In this document: piece by piece, positions 32,505-44,570 of the stretch
Layout: each line of letters opens with the position of its first letter
Numbering within the stretch: the first letter of the stretch is position 1
Assembly (NCBI GenBank): GCA_017979445.1
Contig: CM030705.1
Coordinates: 17,811,040 to 17,875,039 of the forward strand
Direction of reading: 5' to 3'
Length of the DNA: 64,000 nucleotides
Origin: Akebia trifoliata
Lineage: Eukaryota > Streptophyta > Magnoliopsida > Ranunculales > Lardizabalaceae
Program-made: the position numbers and the translations under genes
Notes under the pieces: generated by a model
The model's input: only the letters and a program-made list of their open reading frames with translations
What the model was told of the DNA's origin: nothing
Database searches by the model: none

Positions 32505-34494
32505 CAAGACACATTGTAGCTAACTTGGTTCTGCTACTCATGGACTTGAAGGTCCATCAGTTTTGTTCCTTATGCTGAATTGTACAGAAGGGGCTTAATG
32601 GGAATTTTTGCTAGTTCTGTTTTGCTCATAGCAATTTGGCTTTTGATAAAAATATTGTATGAATTTTTTTTGTTTTGTTTTGTTGAGTTTATCATTGCGT
32701 TATTCTCAAATATTTGCCAAAAATAAGTTCTAGACAAAAATTAATTAAAAATAGGTAAATTTCATATGAAAAATCGATACGAGGAGTAGTTGCAAAGATG
32801 TATATATAATTCCTAGAGGAAATTACCAAAATGGAGCACAAAAATTCATTAATTCCCAGAATGATGCACTATTCAAAATTTTATTTATTTTATTTTTTAT
32901 TATCAAAACAGTGAAAATAAGATGAACAGTAGTTTTGACAATTTTCATACTCAAAATACCTTTTTCTCTTAGTTGTACCTTTTTACCATTTCTATCCTTC
33001 ACATTTATGAAAATCAAAGTCTATTATATAAGTATTGGTACCATAGATGACTCTCTAAATCTAATACGCCTTGAAATATTTTTACCCAACTCTTTTGTAG
33101 AAATTACTGTTCATTTTATTTTTTATTGTTTTGAAATTTATTGTATAAAAAACGTATGTTATCGTTTTTGAAATTATTTTGAATAATGCAAGGAATTAAT
33201 CAATTTTTGGTGCATGTTTTGATAAATTAGCCTAAGTTGATTATGGTTGAACCGTGATGGAAGTTGCAGATTCTGGGTTTTCAAGTTATAGCTTGCATCA
33301 CCAATCAAGATACTTATGAGAAAAAATAAAAATAAAAATAAAATTGATCCCGACCATGTAAACACGAGATCTAATTAGGATGGGATTTATATGTATGTTG
33401 ATAATCCTATTATATATTATATATTGAAGATAAATATCAAGTGTTGGATTTTTGGTTTAAACGGTTGGGTGTTTTTTCCTCGATTCAACTGGAAATTTCA
33501 ATTGCAAATGCTCTGTTAAGAGTGGGTCTGAGATTGGTAAGATCAGTGCGCTCAAGTGTTAGTTCGACGACCAAGCATCCACAGCGACATTGTACCTCTG
33601 GATGTATGTGCTAACTTTTAAGGTTTGGAGCAAAATTTACTTTTTCCAGGAAGGAAAAAAATATTCAAGAAAGAAAATCACAGGTTTCTTAATGACCAAA
33701 AAAGAAAAGGAAAAATTACTAAAAGGACCCTTGCGGAAGGGTTTTTTTTTTTATTATAAAAAATAGTCCCTAAGTTTTTCACGTTAGCTTGACAGGACAT
33801 TTAGTAAGCTTTTTCTTTCTTAATGGTCCTTTGTACTATCGAGTTCATAATATTTACTGTCGAATTTGACGCTTTTTTTGTATTTAGTGTTGAGTTCACA
33901 TTTTTTTGTCGAACTCACTACTATTTACTGTCAAGTTCACCACTTTTTATTTACTGTCGAACTCGATGTTTTTTTTTAATTACAGTTGAGTTTCTCTCTC
34001 TCTAAGTAAGACTCTTTTTTTTCCACTATGCGAGCTCCATAACTACCATCTTCTCCGGTCGGCAAGCATTCATGATTTTAGGTAGATATTTTCTCTCTCT
34101 CTCAAAGTAAAATCCCATTTATCGGATCGAATATTCAATATATTTTTCAAATTCGAATTTGAAGTTGAATTCAGATATCACTATTTTTTTTTCAAATTTG
34201 AATTTGGATATAGCATTATCTGATTAGATACCTATCCGTTGACAACCTTAATTATATATATACTTAAAAAATTCAATATCTCCACCCCCTCCCTCTCCCT
34301 CTCTCCTAGTTTTTTGTTTGGGGAAGAATCGTGATAATCTGATCACCCCATGTGACAAGTTCGGGAGTTGTAGATTTGTGCTCCTCGGGATACACCACTC
34401 CACTTCCCTATAAAAAAGTGTATCTCGAGGGAAGTGTGTATTCCCATGAGCACAGATTTATGGTTCTTGAACTAAAACTCCTACGTGCACTAAT
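32505..34494. other. intergenic region after the Noc2 gene
   Basis: The first 200 bp or so is the likely 3' UTR. Around 33825-33990 the motif 'tttactgtcgaa(c/t)tc' recurs several times as a loose minisatellite. At 34110-34250 there is a 'gaatttgaa' and 'ggatat' repeat also seen in the Noc2 promoter near 17350-17450. No gene is seen. Confidence 0.55.
34373..34459. repeat. imperfect hairpin
   Basis: The left arm ('gatttgtgctcctcgggata' to 'cacttccct') pairs imperfectly with the right arm ('agggaagtgtgtattcccat' to 'gagcacagattt') around an 18-base loop. It could be a small fold-back transposon or the remains of one. Nothing shows that it is transcribed. Confidence 0.5.
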
Positions 34495-35686
34495 AAGTAT
34501 GAGATTTCGGGTGTAATATCCATGGATTGGGTATGTGTACATCTACCCTCAATAAATTCTCAAGGCTACAAAAATATCTTTTTTTTTTCCTATATAATCT
34601 TCAAAAACCCTTTTAATTAGTATTTTAAAATATAAATAAGTCTTTTTGATGCAAGTGGGTTTGCACATGCCACTTTCTAGTTTAATTTTTTTTTTTTTTT
34701 TTTTAAACTTAAACCAAAAAAACGGAGAAGGTAGTATTTATTAATCATTTTTATTTTTAAAAATTTTTGAATGTTATTTTTAGCATTTTTTAATGATTTT
34801 TAATTTAGGAAAAAAAAACAAAAATTAAAACACACTTTATAAATGATATTAATATATTATTTTTTACAAATACAAATTAACTTTATTTTTAGCTGTTTTA
34901 AATTAAAAAAATCATAGGACCTCCTATAAATTGACCTGTGGAAGTACAAAATCAAATTCAACGGTTAATATTTGTTCGTTTAGAAAAATTGTAATTCGTT
35001 TTGTAAGGTTCCCCTTAGAAGTAGTTTGTAGTTTTAGTGGAACCCACGGTAACCTAATTAAGTCCCTTATTTGAGTCGGTGATGGAGTTCCATTTAATTA
35101 ACTCCCAATCACGATTTCTTGCATTCTTTAATCATCAAAGAAAGGAGGGCGATGATGCAGAGCTTCTTACTCTCAAGAAGAGAGCCTCCATCTCCATGGC
35201 ATCTGAGTATCCGCAAGAACAAAAGCCGATCGAACCTAGAATCAATTTAATTTGTTTGTGGGATAGATTTAAGGCTTTGTGCTTGCTGATATTCAGATGA
35301 AGTGGAGGAGGTAAACTTCCAAGAACAAGAACAAGAACAACAACATGTTTATACTTCTTTTATTTATAATATAGCATAACAGGAGAGAGAGATTTATACA
35401 TATCTATATATCCTTTTCCAAGATTTTTATCTTCTTTATATTTGATCGAAGGCTATATCATATACACGTTTATCTTTTTTGCAGCTTAGTTTGTACGATC
35501 AACATTAATTTCTTCGAATCTATTCTTTTTCTTTCTTGAGATTGTTTCATTTGCATGGTTTCAAATATCGGTTTGACGTCTCATCCATGGACGAGCCAAG
35601 TTGTCTTGGATGAGTCAATTCGTCTCAGACAAGATAAACCTTTTAAAAATAATTATAATTTTTTTTTTCTTTCTATAAGGTAAAGT
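34495..35686 (+). repeat. duplicated segment, copy 1
   Basis: It is collinear with 38330-39772 with small indels, from 'gtgtaatatccatggattgg' to the T-rich run before 35686. It contains the 34-codon ORF at 35196-35300, followed by 'gaggaggtaaacttccaag' and a repeat 'gtctcatccatggacgag'. Relative to copy 2 it lacks about 35 bp near its right end and about 230 bp of AT-rich sequence upstream of the ORF. The antisense LINE at 35690-37250 abuts its right end. Confidence 0.85.
35196..35300 (+). CDS. short ORF, 34 aa, copy 1 (hypothetical)
   Basis: I do not recognise this peptide. It reads M-A-S-E-Y-P-Q-E-Q-K-P-I-E-P, then a Trp/Cys/Leu-rich half ending 'RFKALCLLIFR' and a TGA. An in-frame ATG at 35079 would extend it to 73 aa, but only the 34-aa part is intact in copy 2, so I choose the inner start. 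The C-terminal half is amphipathic, with basic residues among Leu, Cys and Phe. A 'gaggaggtaaac' just after the stop could be a splice donor, so this might be one exon of a larger transcript. Coding status is unproven. Confidence 0.35.
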   Translation: MASEYPQEQKPIEPRINLICLWDRFKALCLLIFR

Positions 35687-35689
35687 TGA

Positions 35690-37250
35690 TCTCCAAGGCC
35701 GAAGTCATCGAAGAAGGAAGAGGGGGGATAAACACCAAATTAATAAGAAGGGATGGTAGAAATAATAGGAGATAAAAGCGTCAACCGACCTATCCTTCCA
35801 TCCTAAGAGAGACTGTAGAAAACATCTTGTTGCACATAACTCAGGTAGGTTACTTTCCCTGAAAATAGGGGAACGCCATGATATATAGTTGGAAGGACAG
35901 GTACCATGTGGAAACCCTGGCCAGCACTTCTTGAATCATATATTTTGTTTGTATGTTTTCCACATGATTGCTCCAAAATATCTGTTTTTCACAACACTAA
36001 CTTTTTGTGTTCTGATGACATCTCATAACTTTTTAGAAACTTCTTGATAGTTTTCTTGGATCTTTTTTCGTAGCCAAGGAACAAATCATTTGAAAAGAGG
36101 AGATGGGTAGGAGCTACTCTTCTTCTCCCTACTTTGAATCTCCCTGCTTTTCCAAAGTTAACCAACGAGTTTCTTCCGCAAGAATAAGCAAAACCCAGGG
36201 ATATATGGGATCCTCTTGTCTCAAACCTCTAGGGCAATTGAAGAAATTGAAAGAGGACCCATTTACTAAGATAAAGAGAGAGATGAGTTTTGGAGGTATC
36301 CTTGGATATGCTTTAGGACTGCTTCAGAAAATCCAATCTTCCTCATTACTGCTAGTAAGAAAGACCACTACAGACGGTTATATACTTTCTTCATATCGAT
36401 ATTCAGGGTGATGTTCCCTATTATTTTCATGTTCAAATCATTGAAGAAATATATATATATATATGCTACGATTTTAGACAAGATCTTATATAAAATATTA
36501 GACAAACTTATTGATCTAAAATCCGAAAAGGAAATGCATACCTCAACTATAGGGATTAAAGACAAGATATCATATAAAATATTAGACAAACATATTGGTC
36601 TAAAATTCCAAAAGGAAATGTGTACCTCAACCTTAGGGATTAAAGCGATCCCCATAGTATTAACTGCCCTTGGGCTAATTCCATCAAAGAAATTAGATAC
36701 CTCTTTAAGAAGGTTGTCCTTTATAATATCCTAGGCTTTTAGATAAAAGAAACTTGGGAAACCAAATAGTCCAATCGCAACATGAATATTCATACCCTTG
36801 ATAAAGGCTGAGCACAACGACCACTATTCTAACTACTAGCGAAAACTTTAGAAGATATCCCATCTAGAAGATCTCCACTAGGACCTGGATTATCAGAAGA
36901 AACAACGGACTTGAAGCCCGATTTATTTGCACTCATGTGAAAAAAAAATTATCTTTTTTTTTTTCTCCCCATTCCACCCTTTTTTTCCATCTAGATGAAG
37001 TACATCATTAAAATCACCAATGATACTAAAACCAAAGCAGTCTTCTTTGAAGAACCGAATAAAATGCTCGGACAAGTTAAATCCTAACCGAAGCATTTTC
37101 AAAATTGGCCTTAAATAAGAATAACAGTGTCGTGATGAATTGGATTAATTTTCTTTGGATCTCCGTACAACCAAAATCAGATGTTTCTGCAAATAGTGTT
37201 CTCATCATTCGAGAAAGCAACTTAAAGGCTTAACTTTCTACCAACTTTTA
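35690..37250 (-). mobile_element. L1-type LINE, degenerate, between the duplicated segments
   Basis: Minus-strand motifs occur in L1 order from right to left. They are an endonuclease segment 'CFGFSIIGDFNDVLHL' (about 37000-37050), reverse-transcriptase start 'LIPKVEV' with 'FRPICLSNILYDI' (36480-36650), 'SLFILVNGSSFNFF' with 'CPRGLRQEDPIYP' (about 36190-36290), and 'ARVSTWYLSF' (about 35890-35920). An 84-bp piece of the reverse transcriptase is duplicated in tandem (36477-36560 and 36561-36644). Many stops are present. Confidence 0.75.
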
Positions 37251-38329
37251 AAAAATTTGGATCTTTATGTCACACCCCTCCGGGGACCCAACCTAACATG
37301 TCATTCCTCCGTGAAATATAATTTAAAAACTGCGCATGGTCTAATTCTGGCGGTAATTAAAATCTGAACTAAAATAAACAAATCTTCAAAAAATATACCA
37401 AAACCATGAGAGTGCAGCTTTATAAAATATATATAAACATACATAGTGAAACTCCACAAGTATATATACATTAAATACTCTAAAGAAGATCCCAAGATTT
37501 ATAAGGACTTCAAAAATAAAACCCAACAATAGAGACCCCAAAAAGTAACTTCTAACCTTACATACCTGCATCACTTGTACACTATTAATATCCTACAGTA
37601 ATCCACATTCTGAGATTCACGTTAACCGACCCATCCTCTTGGACATCTACCGATGCCATACAAACAGTTCATTCAACTTGAATTTTTCACTTCTTTTGCC
37701 AATTTTCAATGACCTAGATATTGATAACAGAACAATCGTATTTAAAGAAATTCTTCTATTAAAAGACTCGATCATTTCTATCAAACAAAAAATCAATTCA
37801 TGAATGCGATCATACAATCATAACTTTTTCAATGAAAACTGTTCAATCTTTATATAAAAGAATATCTTATATACTTTTGATATTCCAAATATATGCCACA
37901 ATCATATAGTAAATATATCATAAAGATTAGAAAAAGAAAGTATTCTACCATCATGGTAGTATTAAACGAAACTTTTATAATTAAAAAAAAAAAAAACATT
38001 AGTGTATCATACTTAAGGATGGAAAATAACTACAACCTTATTATGAATTCTCGATTAAACTGAGAGTGAAAGAATTCTACCTTTGCTAGATCGATGTTAT
38101 ACACTTTCAATTCCTTCGAATATGTCGATCTCTTCTGCATATAAATTAGTTCCTCTTAACTTCATGCTCTGATTTCACGTAAGAAATCCGAAGGTTAAAA
38201 TTTAACAGATTTTCTCTTTAAGTGGAGTAGAATTGAATTTCATGAAGTAGTATAAGAAATTCCGGCATTTTTGCAAGTTTCAGGGGTTTACATATATTAG
38301 TAGGGAATTGCATGCATATGGATTTTACG
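37251..38329. other. non-genic stretch between LINE and second duplicated segment
   Basis: No gene is seen. 'tgtcacacccctccggggac' at 37268 resembles the start of some plant LTRs, but no partner end or coding region was found. The remainder is AT-rich. Confidence 0.4.
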
Positions 38330-39772
38330 AGATTTTGAGTGTAATATCCGTGGATTGGGTATATGTACATCTACACCAATAAGTTCTGAAAACTACCAAA
38401 ATACATTTTTTTTTTCTTATATAATCTTGAAAAATCCTTTTAATCAATATTTTAAAATATTAATAAATCCTTTTGATACAAGTGGGTTTGACATGCCACT
38501 TTCTAGTTTTATTTTTATTTTTTTTAAACTAAAAAAAAAATAAAATAAAATTGTAGGAGGTAGTATTTTTTTAATTATATTTATTTTTAGAATTTTTTAA
38601 ATGTTATTTTTAGCATTTTTAAATGATTTTTTAATTTAGGCAAAAAAAAAAAAAAAACATAAATTAAAACATCATTTAATATATGATATTAATATATTAC
38701 AATTTTCAATTATTAACTTTATTTTTAGAATTTTTAAATTCAAAATATGTATTTCATATGTTAAATGATAAAATAACATTTAAAATTTTAAAAGAATAAT
38801 ATAAATCTAGCTTTGGGTATGATTTTCCATGATATGCTCAAACAGTTGAAAATAATTTGCCATGCCCTAAATGTAAAAGTGGAGGCATACCTGATCGAAA
38901 TCCAAATTTTGATGTCGAGCCACTTATACTCTGTATTCTCTCATTATAACAGTACATATTTATAATTATTTTTTGAAAAAAATAAAAAATAAAAAATGAA
39001 ATGAATAATGTTTAAAACAAAATTCATAGGACCTATAAAATTGACCGTGGAAGTACAAAATCAAATTCAACGGTTAATACTTGTTCTTTTAGAAAAATTG
39101 TAATTGGTTTTGTAAGGTTCCCTTAAAAGTTGTTCGTAGTTTTAGTGGAACCCACGGTAACTTTGCATACAAACTAATTAACTCCCTTATTGAGTCGGTG
39201 ATGGAGTTTTCCATCATCAAAGAAAGGAGGGCGGTGATGCAGAGCTTCTAATTTTCAAGAGCCTCCACATCCATGGCATCTGAGTATCCGCAAGGACAAA
39301 AGCCGATCGAACCTAAAATCAATTTAATTTGTTTGTGGGATAGATTTAAGGCTTTGTGCTTGCTGATATTCAGATGAAGTGGAGGAGGTAAACTTCCAAG
39401 AACAAGAACAAGAACAAGGACATGTTTATACTTCTTTTATTTATAATATAGCATAGCAGAAGAGAGAGATTTATACAACTATATATCCTTTTTTTATCTT
39501 CTTTATATTTGAAGTCTATCATGTACACGTTTATCTTTTTTGCAGCTTTGTTTGTATGATCAACATTAATATCTTCGAATCTTTTTTTTGCTTTCTTGAG
39601 ATTGTTCATTTGCATGGTTTCAAATCTTGATTTGACGTCTCATCCATGGACGAGGCCGAGTTTTCTTGGATGAGTTAATTCGTCTCAGACAAGATAAACC
39701 TTTTAACTTGGTTTATAATTATTTACTCTTGTATATTTCCATAAAAATAATTATAATTTTTTTTTTCTGTAT
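38330..39772 (+). repeat. duplicated segment, copy 2
   Basis: The partner of 34495-35686. The 105-bp ORF region and about 60 bp after it are nearly identical to copy 1. The upstream part, including 'ggaacccacggtaac' and 'gtgggtttg', is also clearly homologous. It carries extra AT-rich sequence at about 38760-38990. The start-to-start spacing is about 3.8 kb. Confidence 0.85.
39273..39377 (+). CDS. short ORF, 34 aa, copy 2 (hypothetical)
   Basis: Same length and frame as the ORF at 35196-35300, with two amino-acid changes: Glu8 to Gly and Arg15 to Lys. No stop or frameshift separates the copies. However, the flanking non-coding DNA is almost as similar, so conservation alone does not prove coding. 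The function is unknown. Confidence 0.35.
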   Translation: MASEYPQGQKPIEPKINLICLWDRFKALCLLIFR

Positions 39773-40271
39773 AATAAAGTTCATCATAAGATGTTTAATC
39801 ATAAAATCATATTTTTTAATCACCTATAATTAAATTATTAAAAAAAAAAAAGTGATGACAATGATCACATAGGCCTATTTTTAATTTGAAAATATGTACC
39901 AAAAAGCCCCTTTTGAAAAAATATGGACTCTTTATCAATTTATCAAACATTAATATAAAAAGGATTTTTGAAGCAAAAGTACCGTAATTTTCATTTTAAG
40001 GATTTTTGAAATTTAAAGAAACATGTTTGTTTGAGAATATATGAGGTACTTCTATGTTTTAAAATTAATGGCATGCCTTGAATTATGGTTATCTCTTACA
40101 TATCAATGAAAAAAAGATCTAAATGATTAAAAAAATCATTGTTTTCTCTTCCCAAAACTATTAATCTTTAACTGAAATAGATCAAAATGATGACTATAAC
40201 AATGACGAGGACGATGATAATATAGATGAATATTGTCATCATCATCATGAAACATATTTGATATATGTATA

Positions 40272-41882
40272 TGAAAGCGTCCTCGATCTGCGGGGTGTGT
40301 GGATCTATTTTTGATTTTTGAGATTTGGGAATCGTCACCTAGTTGTTACGATCTAGGAACCGAGCATTGACTCTAAATAGATAAAAATAAATAATCTACG
40401 ACTAAAAAGAAACTAAGGTTCGAGAATCACGTTATGGGGTTGGAAGGTGCTAGGCACCAACCCCGCCCGACAAACGTCGGTCTCTACTATTCCCCAAAAA
40501 AGATTATATTGCTAAAAGACCTAAAACAAATAAATAAAAAATAAAAAATAAAAGGTATACCTAGATGATCACAACGATTTGTTCCCTCAGAATTGATGGA
40601 GAGACTTCTTGTATGAGATCCCTTGCTTTGTATCCGTCATTGGATATGCTTCTGACCTCCAAGTTGAGGTATCTAGATCTGATTATTTTTTGTATTTTTT
40701 GAAGGATTTATGGATATTTTTGAAAGGTTTCTAGGTGTTTATTGAGTAAAAACTGAGATTTGGATAATAGGTAGGGAGTTAAGATTTCAAAATTAGGGTT
40801 TAGAGGAGGCTAGGGAGACTTTTTTACCTACTTTTTTGAGGATTTATTTTGACTTGCGAAATTATGTTGTGGAGGCTCTATATTTATAGATTTTTTAGAA
40901 GAAGTAGGGTTTGACTAGGTCTCCTTTTAGATAAGATAAGGTTATTTTATTAGGGTTTTGACTTAAGTTTTATTTGATTAACTAGGTTTCTTTAGATTAA
41001 GGTTTTAATTAAGATTTTGACTTAAGTCTTATTTGATTGACTAGGTTTCTTTTAAATTATATTTTTTAATCTTACGTACATTGAAAGATTATACTTTTAA
41101 GTTTTGTGGACAACCCCATAATTATATTTTTAATTATTTGGACCCCTAGATGGAAAGGTCTTTTAATAAATATAAATGGAGCTCCACTTACATAAGTGAG
41201 CAATTATCAATAATTTTGCCTAAGAGCTTGATTGATTAATTTTCTTGGTTCAGATTTTTAAATTAATCTTATTAAGATTTCACTTTATGTTAATTAATGT
41301 TTTATTTATTAATTTTGAAATTAAAAATTTTTTTAATTGAAAAATTACCATTTTACCCCTAAAGAGAAATTTTGCTAGGCAAGTCGTTTTTCGATGTTCC
41401 TGGATGTTTTGGAATCAATTTTTCGTAAGAAATTCGATGGGATTATCGATTTGTGTCACTTATGAATTTTTTCCCATGAAATGATTGTGAACCTTATGAG
41501 GGGTATTTTCGTAATTTTGTTGAATTTGATAAAAATTGGATAAATGATTTATTTGATTTCAATTTGTTGTTTTATGTATTCAAAAGGGTTTTCTAAGCGT
41601 AACGTGGGCTTTAGGGGTATTTTGATAATTTGGTCATTTTTTATTGATTTTTATCGTAAAGCTTCTTTTTGTCTAAAAATGATGATTTCTACATTTTTAG
41701 GTCATATTTTCCTAGCGTAGCGTGATTTCTAAAGTTTTATTTGCTTGAGATACCTCATCTGAATTTCTGAAATATATCTTGTAACAAATAAAAATATTGA
41801 AATATTCATCCATCACTAGGAACCATCACAATCTGGTTGACAAGTTGATTAATTAGGCAAGTGCAAAAATGAGGTGTCTACA
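40272..41882 (-). mobile_element. LTR 'A' of a Tat-like Ty3/gypsy element, 3' LTR on the minus strand (1611 bp)
   Basis: It starts 'tgaaagcgtcctcgatctgc' and ends 'gaggtgtctaca', so both strands read TG...CA. It is collinear with 42595-44173 (same strand) and 59813-61419 (opposite strand). On the minus strand the bases just before its start read 'caaagaggggtatc', a purine-rich tract as expected immediately upstream of a 3' LTR. This sets the orientation of the element: internal sequence to the right, transcription toward decreasing coordinates. Confidence 0.8.
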
Positions 41883-42246
41883 GATACCCCTCTTTGGGCA
41901 GCGGGTTGAAACAAATTAGATAGAAATTCTATTTTGATAGATAGTGTGATATCCGAATACCAAAGCTAGTGACAACTTATTTTGCAGCCTGACTTAGCAA
42001 TTCGTTGAGGCATTCGGATCCTTGAGGGTAAAACTCTCCCCAAACTAAATGTTTGTTAGGTCTTTGATCAAATGTGCAAGTGTGTGCACTAGTGTAATGA
42101 TGATTTTGAAAAAAAGTGTGCCTCTACTTTGCGCATTTATGAAAAAACTAAGTAAGATGACTGAGCAAAACCTGAGAAAAATTTGAGTTTAAATAAAAAC
42201 TTGAGAAAATTTTGAATAAGGTTTAAGAAATATCTGAGCAAAAGTT

Positions 42247-42594
42247 GAATGTCCTACTCTACCTATCATGAGTAAATGAGTAAGGAACTAATTTTCTGAG
42301 AATCTTACTCTACTTGTGAAGGGTGAAAGAGTAATGAACTAATTTTCTTTGGGAGTCCTATTCTACTTGCTCGGGCTGAAAAAGTAATAAACTAATTTTT
42401 TGGGGAATCCTATTCTACCTGCTCGGGATGAAAAAGTAATGAACTAATTTTCTAGGAGTCCTACTCTACTTGCTCTGGATGAAAGAGTAATGAACTAATT
42501 TTTTGGGAAGTCCTACTTTACCTGCTTGGGCTGAAAAAGTAATGAACTAATTTTTTTGAAAGTCCTATTATACCTACTCAGGGTTGAAAGCGCC
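42247..42594 (-). repeat. 51-53-bp tandem array, part 1
   Basis: About seven units of the form 'gaaagagtaatgaactaatt' plus 'gggagtcctactctacctgc'. The array lies inside the LTR 'A' element, near its 3' LTR, and is cut by solo LTR 'B' at 42595. It resumes at 44174. Confidence 0.85.
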
Positions 42595-44173
42595 CTTGAT
42601 CTGCGGGATGCTCGGATCCACTTTTGACTTTTGAGGTTTGGGAGTCGCCACCTAGTTATTACGATTTAGGAATCGAACATCGACTCTAAAAGGATAAAAC
42701 AACTAATCTACCAAAAAAACTAAGTTTGGGGATCAAGTTACGGGGTTGGAAGGTGTTAGGCACTAACCCTGCCCGACAAACGTCGGTCTCCACTATTTTC
42801 CAAGAAGACTACATTGCTAAAAAGACTTGAATAAAAAATAAAAAATATTTACCTTGATGATTGCAATGGTGGTTCCCTTAGAACTAGCGGAGAGATCCCC
42901 TCAATTAATATATCTTGTTTTGTTCTGTCACCAGATTCGCTTCAGATCACTAAGACGAAGTACCTCATTCTTAGATTTTGAATCTTTCTGATTTATTTAA
43001 GGATTTTTGGGTGTTTTTGAAGGATTTCTGGGTGTTTTTTGAGCTAAAGTTGGAGTATGGATGTTAGGTAATGAGTTAAGGCTTCAAAATTAGAGTTTGG
43101 ATGAGGCTAGAGAAGCTTTTTCACATACTTTTCTTAGGGTTTATTTTGACCTGCGAGATTAGGTTGTAAAGGTCCCTATTTATAGATTTTTTAAGGAATT
43201 TTTTAGATAAAGTTAGTGTTAAATTAGGTTTCTTTTAAATAAGATAAGATACTTTTAGAGTTAAATTAGAATTCTATTAGGGTTAGGGTTTGACTTTGGT
43301 CTTATTAGATTGACTAGACTTCTTTAGATTAGGATTCTACTTTTGTCTTAACTTTTGTCTTATTATATTGACTAAGAATATATTTTTGTTTTCTTTCTGG
43401 AGAACCCCCCTTTATTATATTTTTTAATTCTTTGGGCCTCCAAATGGAGGGGTCCTTTAATAAATATCTGGCTAACCTTCAACAATTTTGCCTGAGAGCA
43501 AGATTGATCGATTTTCGTGGTTTAGATTTTTTAATTTATTTTATTAATGTTTCACTTTACATTATTTAATATTTTATTTATTAATTTCAGAATTTAAAAT
43601 TTTTTAAATTGAAAAATTACCGTTTTGTCCCTAAAGAGAACTTTTGCTTTTCAAGTCAGTTTTCGATGTTTCAGGATGTTTTGGAATCGATTTTTTGTAA
43701 TGAATTCAATGGAATTATCGATTTGTGTCACTTATGAAGTTTTTGGTATGAAATGATTGTGAACTTTTTGAGGGGTATTTTTATAATTTTGTCAAATTTT
43801 GTTAAAAATTTACAAAATGGTTTATTTGGTTTCAATTTGTTGTTTTATGTATTTGAAAGGATTTTCCTAAGCATACTGTGGGCTCTAGGGATGTTTTGAT
43901 GTTAGGAGTATTTTGATAATTAGATCATTTTTTAGTAATTTTGATCGTGAAGCTTCTTTTTGTTTGAAAAATGATAATTTCTATGTTTTTGGGGCACATT
44001 TTCCTAGCGTAGCGTAGCTTCTACAGTTTTGTTTGCTTGAAATACCTCATCCGAATTTCTAAAATATATCTAGTAACAAACAGAGCATTGGAATAACCAT
44101 CCATCATTGGGAACCATCGCAATCGGGTTAACAAGTTGATTAATCAGGCGAGTGTAAAAATGCGGTGTCTACA
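42595..44173 (-). mobile_element. solo LTR 'B', nested in the tandem array (1579 bp)
   Basis: It is homologous end to end with LTR 'A', beginning 'tgaaagcgcccttgatctgc' and ending 'gcggtgtctaca'. Both flanks are the same 52-bp tandem repeat and no internal retroelement sequence adjoins it. I therefore read it as a solo LTR left after recombination of a later insertion. The 5-bp flanks 'agggt' and 'tgtgt' agree at three positions, a weak target duplication. Confidence 0.8.
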
Positions 44174-44570
44174 TGTGTGAAATAGTAATGAACTAATTTT
44201 TTTGGAATCCTACTCTACCTGCTCGGGGTAAAAAAGTAATGAACTAATTTTCTGGGAGTCCTACTCAACCTGCTCAGCATAAAAAAATAATGAACTAATT
44301 TTTTGAGAGTCCTACTCTACCTGCCTGGGGTGAAAGAGTAATGAACTAATTTTCTAGGAAGTCCTACTCTATCTACTCGGGGTGAAACAGCAATAAACTA
44401 ATTTTTTTGAGAGTCCTACTCTACTTGCTCCGGGTGAAAGAGTCATGAACAAATTTTTTGGGGAGTCCTACTCTACCTGTTTGAGGTAAAAGAGTAATAA
44501 AATAATTTTCTCGGAGTTCTACTCTACCTGCTCGGGGTGAAAAGTAATGAATTAATTCTTTTGGGAAACA
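44174..44570 (-). repeat. 51-53-bp tandem array, part 2
   Basis: About eight further units of the array at 42247-42594, with 'gtaatgaactaatttt' and 'tcctactctacctgctcggg' in most units. The two parts make one array of about 15 units, disrupted by LTR 'B'. Confidence 0.85.

Noticed and set aside
37268..37330. Possible LTR start ('tgtcacacccctccggggac')
   Set aside because: No matching second end, target duplication or coding region was found nearby, so it is only a resemblance.
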